A DNA stretch of 64,000 bases from Methanobacteriota archaeon (GTDB lineage: Archaea; Thermoplasmatota; Poseidoniia; Poseidoniales; Poseidoniaceae), in NCBI GenBank assembly GCA_018659375.1, contig JABJMO010000058.1:19210-83209 (forward strand), read 5' to 3'. The notes under the pieces were generated by a model. It saw only the letters and a list, made by a program, of their open reading frames with translations, made no database searches and was not told the DNA's origin. Numbering within the stretch: the stretch's first letter is position 1; every line of letters starts with the position of its first letter. The translations under genes were made by a program, and so were the position numbers. Positions 8,924-18,400 of this stretch are shown one piece after another.

Positions 8924-10042
8924 TTATTGTCGTCGCTCTTTGGCATCTTTAATGACTCGTTCTTGCAACTCATCTTGAGAAAGTTCTACATTCATTTGTT
9001 TGACTAACTTCATGTCGGCTTTACTGATTTTTTTAGGCAGATGTAATTTAACCAAAACCACCACGTCACCTCTGCCAGAACCTCTGATTCTAGGCAAACC
9101 TTTGCCACGGATTTCGATGGTTTTACCAGAGTTAGTCATTTTTGGTATTGAAATTTTTAGCTCTGTACCGTCTATGTGTGGCAAAGTCATTGTCGTTCCG
9201 GCTACCAAATCGGGATATAATAACGGTAAAGACATAATTAAATCTGAACCCGAGCGTTCAAACCAAGGGTGTTCCTCAATTTCAAGTTCAATAAATAAAT
9301 CGCCATTTTCACCTTTACCTCTGTGAGCAGGCTCACCTTTCCCGCGCATTCTAAGCCTTGTGCCGTCCTCTGCACCTCGAGGAACATTAAACCGTAATTT
9401 AGTTTCTTTTATCTCTTGCCCAGAGCCACTGCATGTTTTACATTTGGTTTTTATTAATTGTCCTACACCAGAACAAGACGGACAATCGCGGATTACGTCT
9501 TGAACGAAAGGTCCAACTTGTTGGCGTGCTCTTACTTTACCTTGACCACCACAATTACTGCACGAGATAATGTCACCATCTTCTGCACCAGTTCCATTGC
9601 AAGGTTCGCACTTAGAGGGCAGATCTATTTCCAATTCTTCACTGGTTCCTTCAAAGACTGATTCGATGGTTATTGAATACCTTACAATAACATCATTACC
9701 GCGGCTTCGTGATCTTCGCCCTCCACCACCAAAAAAGCTGGAAAAGAAATCGCCCCCTAAAATGTCATCTAAATTGATGTTAAATGAACCACCGCCAAAC
9801 CCGCCAGACGGAGAGCCACTAGGACCATTATGACCGAAGCGGTCATACATTTGCCGTTTTTCAGAATCTGAAAGTACTGCATAGGCTTCTTGAATTTCCT
9901 TAAATTTATCCTCAGCATCTTCTTCAGTGCTTCTATCAGGATGATATTTACGTGCTAAACTTCGAAAGGCATTCTTGAGCTCTTTATCGCCTGCAGATTT
10001 ATCAACACCGAGTACTTCGTAATAATCCCGTTTCTCAGACAT
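8924..10042 (-). CDS. dnaJ: Chaperone protein DnaJ (type I Hsp40)
   Basis: 372 residues. The J domain (1-~70) has the HPD motif at 34-36. It is followed by a Gly/Phe-rich linker with a GGGG run. The zinc-binding domain holds four CxxCxGxG repeats (CEPCNGTG, CSNCGGQG, CPSCSGVG, CKTCSGSG), and the C-terminal substrate-binding barrels complete the canonical type I layout. It delivers unfolded clients to DnaK and stimulates its ATPase in the cytoplasm. The ATG at 10042 is preceded by a strong GGGGGA ribosome site; the upstream TTG is unlikely. No dnaK or grpE lies beside it in the window. Archaeal hsp70 systems were acquired from bacteria, so this gene is an old transfer. Confidence 0.96.
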   Translation of the reverse strand: MSEKRDYYEVLGVDKSAGDKELKNAFRSLARKYHPDRSTEEDAEDKFKEIQEAYAVLSDSEKRQMYDRFGHNGPSGSPSGGFGGGSFNINLDDILGGDFFSSFFGGGGRRSRSRGNDVIVRYSITIESVFEGTSEELEIDLPSKCEPCNGTGAEDGDIISCSNCGGQGKVRARQQVGPFVQDVIRDCPSCSGVGQLIKTKCKTCSGSGQEIKETKLRFNVPRGAEDGTRLRMRGKGEPAHRGKGENGDLFIELEIEEHPWFERSGSDLIMSLPLLYPDLVAGTTMTLPHIDGTELKISIPKMTNSGKTIEIRGKGLPRIRGSGRGDVVVLVKLHLPKKISKADMKLVKQMNVELSQDELQERVIKDAKERRQ

Positions 10043-10105
10043 CAAAATCCCCCTTCATGCTCTCGGATAACACAATGTCTTTCAATATCTCGGATGGATT
10101 TTGGC

Positions 10106-11116
10106 TCAAATAACATCTAGACCACAATTATCGCAGAACCTGTCACCAGTTTTGATGGGATAATTACAACCTCGACACTGTGGTTGTTGAAGGCTTACAG
10201 GTGGATTAAAAGTCTGTTGATTACTATTTGGCAGCATGGCCATTGCTTCTATTGAGTGGGTCGAATTATTGCCTGCATTTGGTGCTGCAAAGGCAGAATA
10301 ATTCTTTACTACTGGAGTGGGATTATTTGGCGAACCTTGCTGTTCTAGTACATTTGGCGTATCAGAGTCTACATTATCTGAATATAAAACTTCAGAGTCT
10401 GGATCGATGGAAACCTCATTTCGCTCATACTGAATCGGTGCTTGTGGTTTCACTGCTCTAACTGGGGCTGCTTCAGCAGCGGCAGTAAGCGCTGCCATTC
10501 TTCTCTCCTCTCTTGATTCAGCAGATGAATCACCCTTAAATAAACCGGAAATGAAATCAAGAAGCTTATCCATAGGACTAGTTTTCCTAGTTGCACCAAT
10601 AGTTGCTGTAATCTCTTGTTCATCAAATGTTGATTTGCCTGAAACTCTCCTAGTTGCTTCTACGATAGTTTTTGATTCATTTAACATATCAACATCTACT
10701 TTATTATCATCCGATAACTCCATTTCTGGTGATTCTGTAGATATCTGCGAGACATTTTTAGCTAAATTAGTTGTATCATTCAACCTGTCTGATATTTCAG
10801 CATTACTTTGCCAAACCCCGGACTCTTCAGCAGCGTAGGTCTTCTTCATTTGCCTCATCACTTTAGAACGACGATATTCGTAATCCTTGACTGTATTGGA
10901 TTTGCGGTAAATGAAAATCCCGATTAACACACCGGTTAGATAATACGGTATCATCAACAATGGTTCGATTTTGAATACGTCTCGAAGAGGAGTAATAATC
11001 ACATGAAAAAAACCCAATAATAAAATTGGCAGAACCGAGACACTCTGAGAACTAAGTGACTTTTCAACCATTGTACTCATCTCATGAAATGTGGCATTGT
11101 TATTGAGAGTTCCCAT
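10106..11116 (-). CDS. Two-helix membrane protein with C-terminal zinc ribbon
   Basis: 336 residues from the ATG at 11116, which overlaps the end of the upstream glycosyltransferase gene by 17 bases. Later ATGs at 11080 or 11071 would remove the overlap. Two transmembrane helices lie in the first ~65 residues (SVLPILLLGFFHVII and PYYLTGVLIGIFIY). A charged linker follows, then a long low-complexity Ala/Pro/Asn/Gln-rich region. The protein ends in CRGCNYPIKTGDRFCDNCG, a zinc-ribbon of the CxxC-x(10-12)-CxxC type. Zinc-ribbon tails on membrane proteins often mediate protein contacts, but the partner is unknown. Coupling to the GT2 gene suggests cell-envelope work. No enzymatic domain is visible. 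Confidence 0.65.
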   Translation of the reverse strand: MGTLNNNATFHEMSTMVEKSLSSQSVSVLPILLLGFFHVIITPLRDVFKIEPLLMIPYYLTGVLIGIFIYRKSNTVKDYEYRRSKVMRQMKKTYAAEESGVWQSNAEISDRLNDTTNLAKNVSQISTESPEMELSDDNKVDVDMLNESKTIVEATRRVSGKSTFDEQEITATIGATRKTSPMDKLLDFISGLFKGDSSAESREERRMAALTAAAEAAPVRAVKPQAPIQYERNEVSIDPDSEVLYSDNVDSDTPNVLEQQGSPNNPTPVVKNYSAFAAPNAGNNSTHSIEAMAMLPNSNQQTFNPPVSLQQPQCRGCNYPIKTGDRFCDNCGLDVI

Positions 11117-12152
11117 CTTTTGATTCTCTATCGTTAAAAGAACTAGGCTTACCAATTAATCCGTAAATTAGGCCAAGTGAAAACATGAAATGAAGTAAAA
11201 AGATGCAAATCGGCAAACCAAATAATAAGGAGATTCTGCGCTTAAGTAAGACTAATCTTATAGATTCTAGAATTAATGTTACGCCATATAGTGTGGCAGG
11301 GACAAACCAAAACGGCGAGGAAGTCATCAACAAAATAGATGTTAAAATCACGCCAAACCATGGAAAAAACTCCCTTAACCTAAGCCTTTTGGGGTGCCTT
11401 AAGACGGTTTTAGTACGCCAAAAGCCATACCTAAAACCCATTTTAGACCAACTATCCAAAGATTTGCGCTTAGTCATACCGACTTTTACTAAATCGGTTT
11501 TGAACAATAAAAACCCTGCATCAATCATACGCATGGAAAGATCACTATCTTGACTAGTGATAAAATCTGTATTCCAACCACCCACTAATTCAATTGCTTC
11601 GCGACTGTGAAGACAAAAAGCAGGTACAGAGGTTTTCACTGTCCCGGTAAAATTATCAAATTGCCCAGAACCACTGCCTAGAGGAGATGATAATGCACCT
11701 TCGACCCATGATTCAACCAGTTCTAATTGTCCTATTCGAGTGGTAACTTTACTCCCTAGTGCACCAATAGGTTGTTTATTTATTGACTCTAATCTTTCCA
11801 TTTCGTCTAACAATGTAGCAATGTGAGTCTCACTTACAGTACAATGTCCGATTATTTCCAAAAAATACTTTACCGAATTTGGAACTAGTTCCATGGCTAA
11901 GTTTCTAGCCTCTGCAACATATTTGCCATCATTTTTCGCAAGTATTATTTCAGGACCATCGCTGTTCTGTTCGATAAATTGTTCGATAATTTGGATCGAC
12001 TTGTCTGTTGATCCGCCGTCTAATACAACAATTATATGTTGGTCTTTAGAAAGTGTTTGATTAGCAATTGAACCTAGGCAATCAGCGATATTATCCTGTT
12101 CGTTTAATATCGGTATCACTGTTGCTACTAACGGATTAGTTGCCCCAGCCAT
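11100..12152 (-). CDS. Family 2 glycosyltransferase, membrane-bound
   Basis: 350 residues. A GT-A fold begins at once: VATVIPILNEQDNIADCL (~9-26) is the nucleotide-sugar-binding strand, VVLDGGSTDKS (~42-52) the second, and TSQDSDLSMRM (~205-215) the acceptor-side acidic motif. Three or four transmembrane helices form the C-terminus (~250-335). Such enzymes add sugars to a lipid carrier or glycan on the cytoplasmic face and feed surface glycan or N-glycan assembly. An AglB-like oligosaccharyltransferase is encoded at 34-44 kb, so this could build its glycan donor; that link is inference. The sugar donor is not predictable. The gene overlaps the downstream zinc-ribbon membrane protein gene. Confidence 0.88.
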   Translation of the reverse strand: MAGATNPLVATVIPILNEQDNIADCLGSIANQTLSKDQHIIVVLDGGSTDKSIQIIEQFIEQNSDGPEIILAKNDGKYVAEARNLAMELVPNSVKYFLEIIGHCTVSETHIATLLDEMERLESINKQPIGALGSKVTTRIGQLELVESWVEGALSSPLGSGSGQFDNFTGTVKTSVPAFCLHSREAIELVGGWNTDFITSQDSDLSMRMIDAGFLLFKTDLVKVGMTKRKSLDSWSKMGFRYGFWRTKTVLRHPKRLRLREFFPWFGVILTSILLMTSSPFWFVPATLYGVTLILESIRLVLLKRRISLLFGLPICIFLLHFMFSLGLIYGLIGKPSSFNDRESKDGNSQ

Positions 12153-12258
12153 GATGATGGATTAGTGTACACAATTTCATACTTACCCGTAATTTTGGTA
12201 AAATGAACAGTTTGAATAGTAATTGTCTACTAGCCGTATTGTGTCAGCACAAAGGATT

Positions 12259-12753
12259 ATGTTGAATGGCCTTGATGAAGGAATCAAGGTCCAAATATCT
12301 ACTACAATAACGGGAGCTGAATCTCCAAAACTGGTTATGGAGAGCGTACAAAACATATTTCCTGATTTTACCGCAGATGAATGTGCAGAACCTGAATTTG
12401 GAGTTAGTACTAATTATCATTGGATAAATGAACAAATATCGCTAAATAATTTCCTTCAAATGGTTCACAAACAAGCAATTTTAGATACCGCCCTAGATGT
12501 AATGAGTTTGAAACTGAAACATCAGAAAACCAGTTTCCAACTATTACGTCAAGCGAGTATTGCAAACAAAATAGCATTCAATTTGGAACAAGGCAACCCA
12601 CTTGGTGGGGTGATTAACGTTGAGTTGAGCGGTGAGAATCTTGCTGACTGGCTTGAAGCTGCAACATGGCATAAGGGTAGAGACGCAGTGCCAAAAAAAA
12701 TCAATGACGAGCGGAAAATGGAAGTTGACGGTGAGGCTTCTACTTGGATTTGA
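12259..12753 (+). CDS. UPF0201 family protein
   Basis: 164 residues from the ATG at 12259. GTG 12241 and TTG 12223 give longer forms, but family members start close to the first beta strand, here VQISTTI. The pattern matches UPF0201 (COG1931): an N-terminal alpha/beta domain with a V-NIFPDF segment, then the diagnostic LDTALDV...KTSF-LL-QA...K-AFN stretch (~80-125) and PLGGVINVELSG. The family is archaeal, has an RNA-binding-like fold in known structures and has no assigned function. The 3' end overlaps the convergent Pcp-Nudix gene by 14 bases. The C-terminal ~25 residues are charged and variable. Confidence 0.82.
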   Translation: MLNGLDEGIKVQISTTITGAESPKLVMESVQNIFPDFTADECAEPEFGVSTNYHWINEQISLNNFLQMVHKQAILDTALDVMSLKLKHQKTSFQLLRQASIANKIAFNLEQGNPLGGVINVELSGENLADWLEAATWHKGRDAVPKKINDERKMEVDGEASTWI

Positions 12754-13759
12754 GTATCCTTAGAACCTCTTTTGCCGCATCTTTATCAGCACCCAATAAG
12801 TCAACCTCACCGATACTGTCAAACCATGAAATATAGTCATGGCTAGTCCACTCATCAACATTATCATAACGTTGATTTGCAGTCAAAGACAGTCTCATTA
12901 AATGTAATACAACACAGAGTTCATCATACTCAAAAAACCACTTACCAAAGTTAGTGCACTCAATTACATGCCAATTAAACTCTTCTTTGATTTCCCTAAT
13001 TATCGCTTCCACCAAAGACTCATTCGCTTCGACTTTACCACCTGGGAACTCCCATTTACCTGGCATATTAGATGACATATTTCGACGGGCTAACAACATC
13101 TTGCCATCATCGATAATCAAGCCCCCAACTACCTCAATTACTGGTTTAAAAAAAAGTCTGCTAAATATTTGATATAATGAAGTTAGCGATTCGGCTGCAG
13201 GTATTCGATCCTCACTTGGCAAATGAATAAAGCAACACTGTATTCTATTTTGGAGATGTTTAGTTGACAATGCTAACAATGTCTGATAATATGTCTCATT
13301 ACAAATAAAACTACCAGCGTCGTTTGATTTGGTAATGTATTTGATTGGTGGATATGATAACCTTTGAATCAAAGCATCATTAGCCAAAATATCACTATCG
13401 CCCAGTTTACTATCCTTCACCATACGCCCAGAATTATCACTAATCCTCATATCAAGAACGTTTTTAGCAGTGGTTTCAAGTCTTATTTGATCACATGAAT
13501 CACATAAACCAAGATGTATTATGGCGTCCCATACCTCACCTTGCTCCAATCTTTTAGCGATAGCATTGCTGCCATTCTGATCTACAGTTAAGACCATCTT
13601 TTCCACAAAAATTTGTTGGTTAGAGAGTTTTTTATCGCGATAGTTCTGCCATGGGTCAGAAATGGTAAGTATTTCTGGTACATTTTCAAGTATGTCCATG
13701 GAAATATTGGTTTTATGGTCGCCAAATGGTTCAAATCCTGTAACCAATATTCGCACCAT
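12740..13759 (-). CDS. Pyroglutamyl-peptidase I fused to a MutT-type Nudix hydrolase
   Basis: 339 residues from the ATG at 13759, where MVRILVTGFEPFG is the standard C15 peptidase start. Residues 1-~205 are a pyroglutamyl-peptidase. The catalytic triad candidates are Glu95 (RLETTA), Cys153 (DAGSFICNE) and His179 (CFIHLP). From ~208 a Nudix domain begins (VVGGLIIDDGKMLLARR). Its Nudix box is at 241-262: G-x5-E-x7-RE-I-x-EE with the final Gly replaced by Asn. MutT-like Nudix enzymes cleave oxidised dNTPs or similar nucleotides; Pcp removes N-terminal pyroglutamate. Both active sites look intact, so the protein is probably bifunctional. I know of no standard role joining the two. The ORF is continuous with no frameshift across the junction. 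Confidence 0.88.
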   Translation of the reverse strand: MVRILVTGFEPFGDHKTNISMDILENVPEILTISDPWQNYRDKKLSNQQIFVEKMVLTVDQNGSNAIAKRLEQGEVWDAIIHLGLCDSCDQIRLETTAKNVLDMRISDNSGRMVKDSKLGDSDILANDALIQRLSYPPIKYITKSNDAGSFICNETYYQTLLALSTKHLQNRIQCCFIHLPSEDRIPAAESLTSLYQIFSRLFFKPVIEVVGGLIIDDGKMLLARRNMSSNMPGKWEFPGGKVEANESLVEAIIREIKEEFNWHVIECTNFGKWFFEYDELCVVLHLMRLSLTANQRYDNVDEWTSHDYISWFDSIGEVDLLGADKDAAKEVLRILKSK

Positions 13760-13852
13760 GAAAACCCGAGTCAACCATTACTTTTGACCTGTTCGTGTTT
13801 TTTTATGGGTTATATTGACATGCAATTAGGGTTTGGTGTTAATTGAGCCAGT

Positions 13853-14194
13853 ATGAACAATTCTCAATTTGTCCAAGTTGAAGAAGAGCCCAAAACGGGC
13901 GTCACTGGCTTCAAAATTTTCCGTCAGATTTGGAAAGAAATGACTTTGGGAGTCGGATTTTGGGGAGCATTACGACCTTTGTTTGCCGCGATCATTGCCG
14001 CAGTCCCATTCTTCTTTTTAGGTCAACATTTCAATAGAAAACATCAGAAGGGGTTTGACTGGGCATTACTACAAATACCACTCGCTTTAACGGTAGTTTT
14101 GTGGTTTGTTCTTTGGTTCTACTCGATATTTGATGCTTGGAGAGAAGCAACCAAATTTGTCGCTGAAAAAAATAATCAATTAGTCCACAATTGA
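13853..14194 (+). CDS. Small two-helix membrane protein
   Basis: 113 residues, family not recognised. A ~40-residue cytoplasmic-looking N-terminus leads into two transmembrane helices (LFAAIIAAVPFFFLG, ~45-60, and LLQIPLALTVVLWFVLWFY, ~73-92) and an amphipathic tail beginning DAWREATKF. The compact hairpin resembles small archaeal membrane proteins of unknown role. Upstream a GGTTATATTG box at 13808 is suitably placed for transcription about 15 bases before the ATG. The 3' end overlaps the convergent lipoprotein gene by 19 bases. Function unknown. Confidence 0.65.
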   Translation: MNNSQFVQVEEEPKTGVTGFKIFRQIWKEMTLGVGFWGALRPLFAAIIAAVPFFFLGQHFNRKHQKGFDWALLQIPLALTVVLWFVLWFYSIFDAWREATKFVAEKNNQLVHN

Positions 14195-14961
14195 TTGTTG
14201 GTTTCAATCTCGCCACTCAACATGCCCGCAAGGTCATTTAGGTCATCGGAATCAAAATCATCGGGTAATTGACCTGTTATTATGTTCCCAATATTAGCTG
14301 ACTCTATAGCCCAATACATGACCGAATCTTCATTATTTGAATGGCCTTCATGCTCCTCATCTTCGTGTTCTACCGGCGATTCATAGACCAAATTAACCAG
14401 TCCTAACAAATGACCGAATTCATGAACTAAAACACTGTTTTCAATTTCTTCAGCAGATGGTCTGTTGAAGATAGGACCCTCAGCATCATCCACAGCATCA
14501 CCAAAAACTGCTACGGTAGATGCATCTACCGCCACACCAAGAACACCGTCATTAGCGTACTGACCTGATGGGAAAATCGCTTGCCAATAAAGGGTAGAAC
14601 CGCGTTCAGGATCATTTAACTTTGCATTCCAACCTTTTTCTCTTACATCATTTGAAGACCATTGACCTTCGTGCCCAAAATCTGTCTCTGTAAGAAGTAT
14701 TTCGATACCCTGTGGTTTGTTACATACCTGTTCAAGACGGGTTTTTACTAAATCAATGGAGGTTTGTTCAGGCAAATAGCCTGACTCATAATCAATTTCT
14801 ACGACCATTGAAGTATATTTATCGTCGCTTAAACAAGCAAGAGTTAATCCTCCAGGTATGCCTCTTTCTAATTCTTTTGAATCATCACCAAAGCATCCTG
14901 ATAGTCCAGCACTAATCATGAGGAAAACAAGCAGTACCGGGATTGAATTGCTGCTTGCCAT
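14176..14961 (-). CDS. Lipoprotein metzincin-like metalloprotease
   Basis: 261 residues from the ATG at 14961; the longer ORF would overlap the upstream gene. The signal peptide ends in a lipobox LSGC (Cys23), so the protein should be lipid-anchored outside the membrane. Zinc motif HEFGHLLGLVN lies at 180-190. It keeps HExxH and the Gly turn of metzincins but has Asn where His or Asp normally completes the site. A His/Glu-rich segment (EHEDEEHEGH, ~198-207) and a Met-turn-like SVMYW follow. Related predicted archaeal and bacterial proteases show the same HExGHLLGLVN arrangement, so a downstream His may be the third ligand. It likely degrades extracellular peptides. Its 3' end overlaps the small gene at 13853. 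Confidence 0.75.
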   Translation of the reverse strand: MASSNSIPVLLVFLMISAGLSGCFGDDSKELERGIPGGLTLACLSDDKYTSMVVEIDYESGYLPEQTSIDLVKTRLEQVCNKPQGIEILLTETDFGHEGQWSSNDVREKGWNAKLNDPERGSTLYWQAIFPSGQYANDGVLGVAVDASTVAVFGDAVDDAEGPIFNRPSAEEIENSVLVHEFGHLLGLVNLVYESPVEHEDEEHEGHSNNEDSVMYWAIESANIGNIITGQLPDDFDSDDLNDLAGMLSGEIETNNQLWTN

Positions 14962-14998
14962 GGTTTCACCCGAAATATCATTATTATAAAAAAAATGG

Positions 14999-15442
14999 CT
15001 ACCAATCTTCTGGAATCTCAAATGGAGAAAATAATTGACCTGGTGAGGTAATGCTAGATAATTGGCTCCTTGCCAAATGCTCCCACATTCTTAGGGTAGA
15101 AATACCGTCAATAAGAATCATTTCTGTTTCGACCATTGTTACTCGTATTAAGGTCATCAAAATATCCATTCGATCCTCGTCAACAACTGATAAAATTTTA
15201 TCTACACTAAGGGACGATGCTACTTCTTCACTGATTGGTGTGATAATAGGCCACTGATTTTTCAACTTTTCAGGTATCTCACTATTATTCGTTGCTGCAT
15301 GTTCTTCTAAGGATGTAAGCATTGGAGAAAGCATATTTTGTATTACGATGCTTACCTCAACCAAGGGCATATTTAATTGTTTTATTAGGTTTACAACACG
15401 TTCTTGGAGAGTTACCAAACCCTCTACCGCATCTTCTGACAT
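14999..15442 (-). CDS. Hypothetical helical protein
   Basis: 147 residues from the ATG at 15442; the ten-residue upstream extension would overlap the giant surface-protein gene. Mostly alpha-helical, with an ERVVNLIKQL stretch, no signal peptide, no Cys motif and no transmembrane segment. It lies between the metzincin lipoprotein and the 1914-residue surface protein, all on the minus strand with gaps of about 26-37 bases, so the three may form one transcript. Cytoplasmic location and a helper role are guesses from position. No family recognised. Confidence 0.6.
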   Translation of the reverse strand: MSEDAVEGLVTLQERVVNLIKQLNMPLVEVSIVIQNMLSPMLTSLEEHAATNNSEIPEKLKNQWPIITPISEEVASSLSVDKILSVVDEDRMDILMTLIRVTMVETEMILIDGISTLRMWEHLARSQLSSITSPGQLFSPFEIPEDW

Positions 15443-15468
15443 AATTCCACCAAATTTAGTTGTAAGTC

Positions 15469-18400
15469 TCAACCAGTTTGTCTCGAGTCATACCTTAACG
15501 GGGATGAATCGCCTCGCAGGCCGTCTTCCTCATCATCATTTACTTCAAACCAATCAACAATCCAATCGCCGTCAGTATCCCAGTTAATTGGGCTGGTTCC
15601 TTCGGCGATATGGTCATTATCTAAGTCTACATTATACCAGCCAAATTCGTGCTCGCCAACAATCCTAACAGGTGCTGTCTGTGGTGAACTAGTGTAGTAT
15701 ATTTCCCACTGGTCAGTAAGTGCACCTGATACTAAGGTCTGGTCATTGCTTGGATTTAGGGTAAGGAAATCGTCATCATTGTCGTCAACAATCAAAACAT
15801 ATCTAAAATCAGTAGAGGATTGTTTGTCCATCTTCAAGTAATTTGTAGTCCCTTCAGATGGAGTCCCAAGGCCTAACAGATATCCGCGGAATTGCCACCA
15901 TTCTTCAACTGGATTGCCTTCATAGACTAGTGGTGCTAATCGCACAGCATTTGGAGATGTCAAATCTACATCAGTCAATGCGAAGAATTCTTGGAAATTA
16001 GTGTACGATTCATAGCTACACCCAGCTCCTGAACAGTCATAGTTTCCATCATTATCTGGATCATAATTGGCGTCAACCGGATCTGCAGGGTCCAAGGTAA
16101 ACCAAGCTAATTCCAAATCAGGTCTTGATAACTTATCGCCATTTAGTGAAAGTGGCAAACACGATATGGTATTAGTATCACATTCATCACCTGTCAATGA
16201 ATCTATCCAAATAACTTTAATTTGTAGCAGTGAGGAGAAATTATCATTCGATTCATTCCATGCCATTTTATATTCATACCAATCTGGCAACATATCGCCA
16301 TCGGTGTCGTTATCATTAGGATTTATACCATACTTGAATACTTCACGTCCATCACTCAGGTTGAAATCAATTTCATGAGAAATTACCGCTCCATTGGAAG
16401 TTTGAGTGTTATAGATGATTGAATCACCATCAGTATCGTTCAAATCTGGTCGAGTATTATTATTCCATTCCATTAGGTTAGTGAATGGCAAGGAACCAGG
16501 TCCGGGTTGAATTATCACGCTACTCGAGGTAAATTCTCTTTCATCCCATTCACCTTGCTGGGCTGGAATGTCGAACGCACTTCGATCATACCAACCATCG
16601 CTATCACCGTCATAATTTACATCGTGAGGGTTAACTGGATTTGCTGCCCAGTGATCTTGGGTAGAAACATCTGGCATGCCATAAATCGCATAACAATATT
16701 CCCAACCATCTGGGATGGAATCACCGTCAGAATCACTACTGGTCGGGTCAGCAACTCCAACCAGGGTACGATTAAAATTATTGGAGTCATATGAATTAAT
16801 TTTCACCATCCGATCTGCACTGTCTTGGCTCTTTGAAATGAAGTCATTATACAAGGCAGTTCTCGCTTCGAAATAGGTATAACCCATCTCTTCGATGTAA
16901 GCATTTATCGCATCATCGCCGAAACTTAATATTCCAACTTCTTGAGGGACTGTATTTCTTTCTGAGTACTTACCCCAAGTTCTAGATTCCCATTCTCTAA
17001 GGTTGGAAAAACGTTCATCTAATGAAATATTACCATCACCATTACAGTCAAAACTATCTCCGTCTGTATCTAATAAAACATCTCCGTCTATGAGTGGGTT
17101 AATACTCCATAAATTGGCTTCTAGATCCCATTCTGCGAACCAATACTCAAATCCATCATACATACCATCCCCATCTGTATCTGGATTGGTTGGATCAGTT
17201 ATCCCCATTAAAATTGAGATAAAATTATTTGCTGGTTCACCATTTTGCCAATCATTAAAATCATCTAGTAAACGCTTACCTCTAGTTTCTTTTGAAATTA
17301 GAATATTGAACATTCTCTGAGCTTTTTCAGTAGGCTGTAATAAGTCTCCATCAATGTGTAGCAGAGGTGCATCTGACGGATGGTCGATTCCATTGTCAGG
17401 ATTAGAAGTCACTAAAGCGAATTCCTGTAAATCTATTAGTCCATCCTCATCAGAATCAAACAGTCCATCTCCGGGTACCAAAGGATTTAACGTCCAAGTT
17501 TCAGCAGATTGATTCCATGTGGTAAATAACAATTCCACACCATCAATAATGCCATCTCCATCGGTATCGATATTGTTAGGGTCGCCTGTGAGCCCAGTAA
17601 GATTTCTCTGGGTTGAATTTACAAATGAACCAAAGGAGAGGTCAGTTTGAATTCCAGCCCATGCTTGGAAAGTGTAAGCACTACCAATTGTTGTCACAAA
17701 CCATTTTGGCGATGAACGGTTGACATCTGTTTCAGTCATTGCTGGGTCAATCGCATTGTATTCTTCCCAGTTTGTCATTCCATCTTGGTCCGCATCATCC
17801 CATCGATCAGATGGTTGTAGAGGATTAAGAGTCCATTCATCTTCTAGTATATCCCATCGAGAAAACCAAATTTCCCAACCGTCGGGCATACCGTCATCAT
17901 CGGTATCCGAATCAAGTGGGTCTGATGAGCCCGCATCGATAGAATTCTGTGTAGCAAGTAAAGAACCTGCTGCACGTTCTGCATACGATGCTTCAGGTGC
18001 GCCATTATTGCTTACGTTCGTGAATAAATCCGTACGTAAGCCAAATGGTAAAGCATTGAAATCTGTGGGATTATCTTCATCAAACAAATCATATCGCAAA
18101 TGATATTCAAGATAATTAACAAAGGCTTCATTTTGTTGGATTATGCCATCTCGGTCAATATCAAATCCGTCTCCGTCAGGGTTCTTTAGTGAATCTGAAC
18201 CATTCAAAGGATTTATTCCTACTCTGGAACTATCCCATGAACAAGAATATGATGATTCCCATCCATCTGGTAAAGAATCCCCATCTGAATCAATATTGTT
18301 TGGGTCTGAATCTGACCACAATTCTGCAAAGGTTGAATTCTCACCATGTGATTCTAATAATAATCCATTGATCGCCTGTTGCTTTACTTGAGTCCATTGG

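Noticed and set aside
12165..12172. GTGTACAC palindrome upstream of the glycosyltransferase gene
   Set aside because: An 8-base palindrome is expected by chance several times in this window and it has no second copy.
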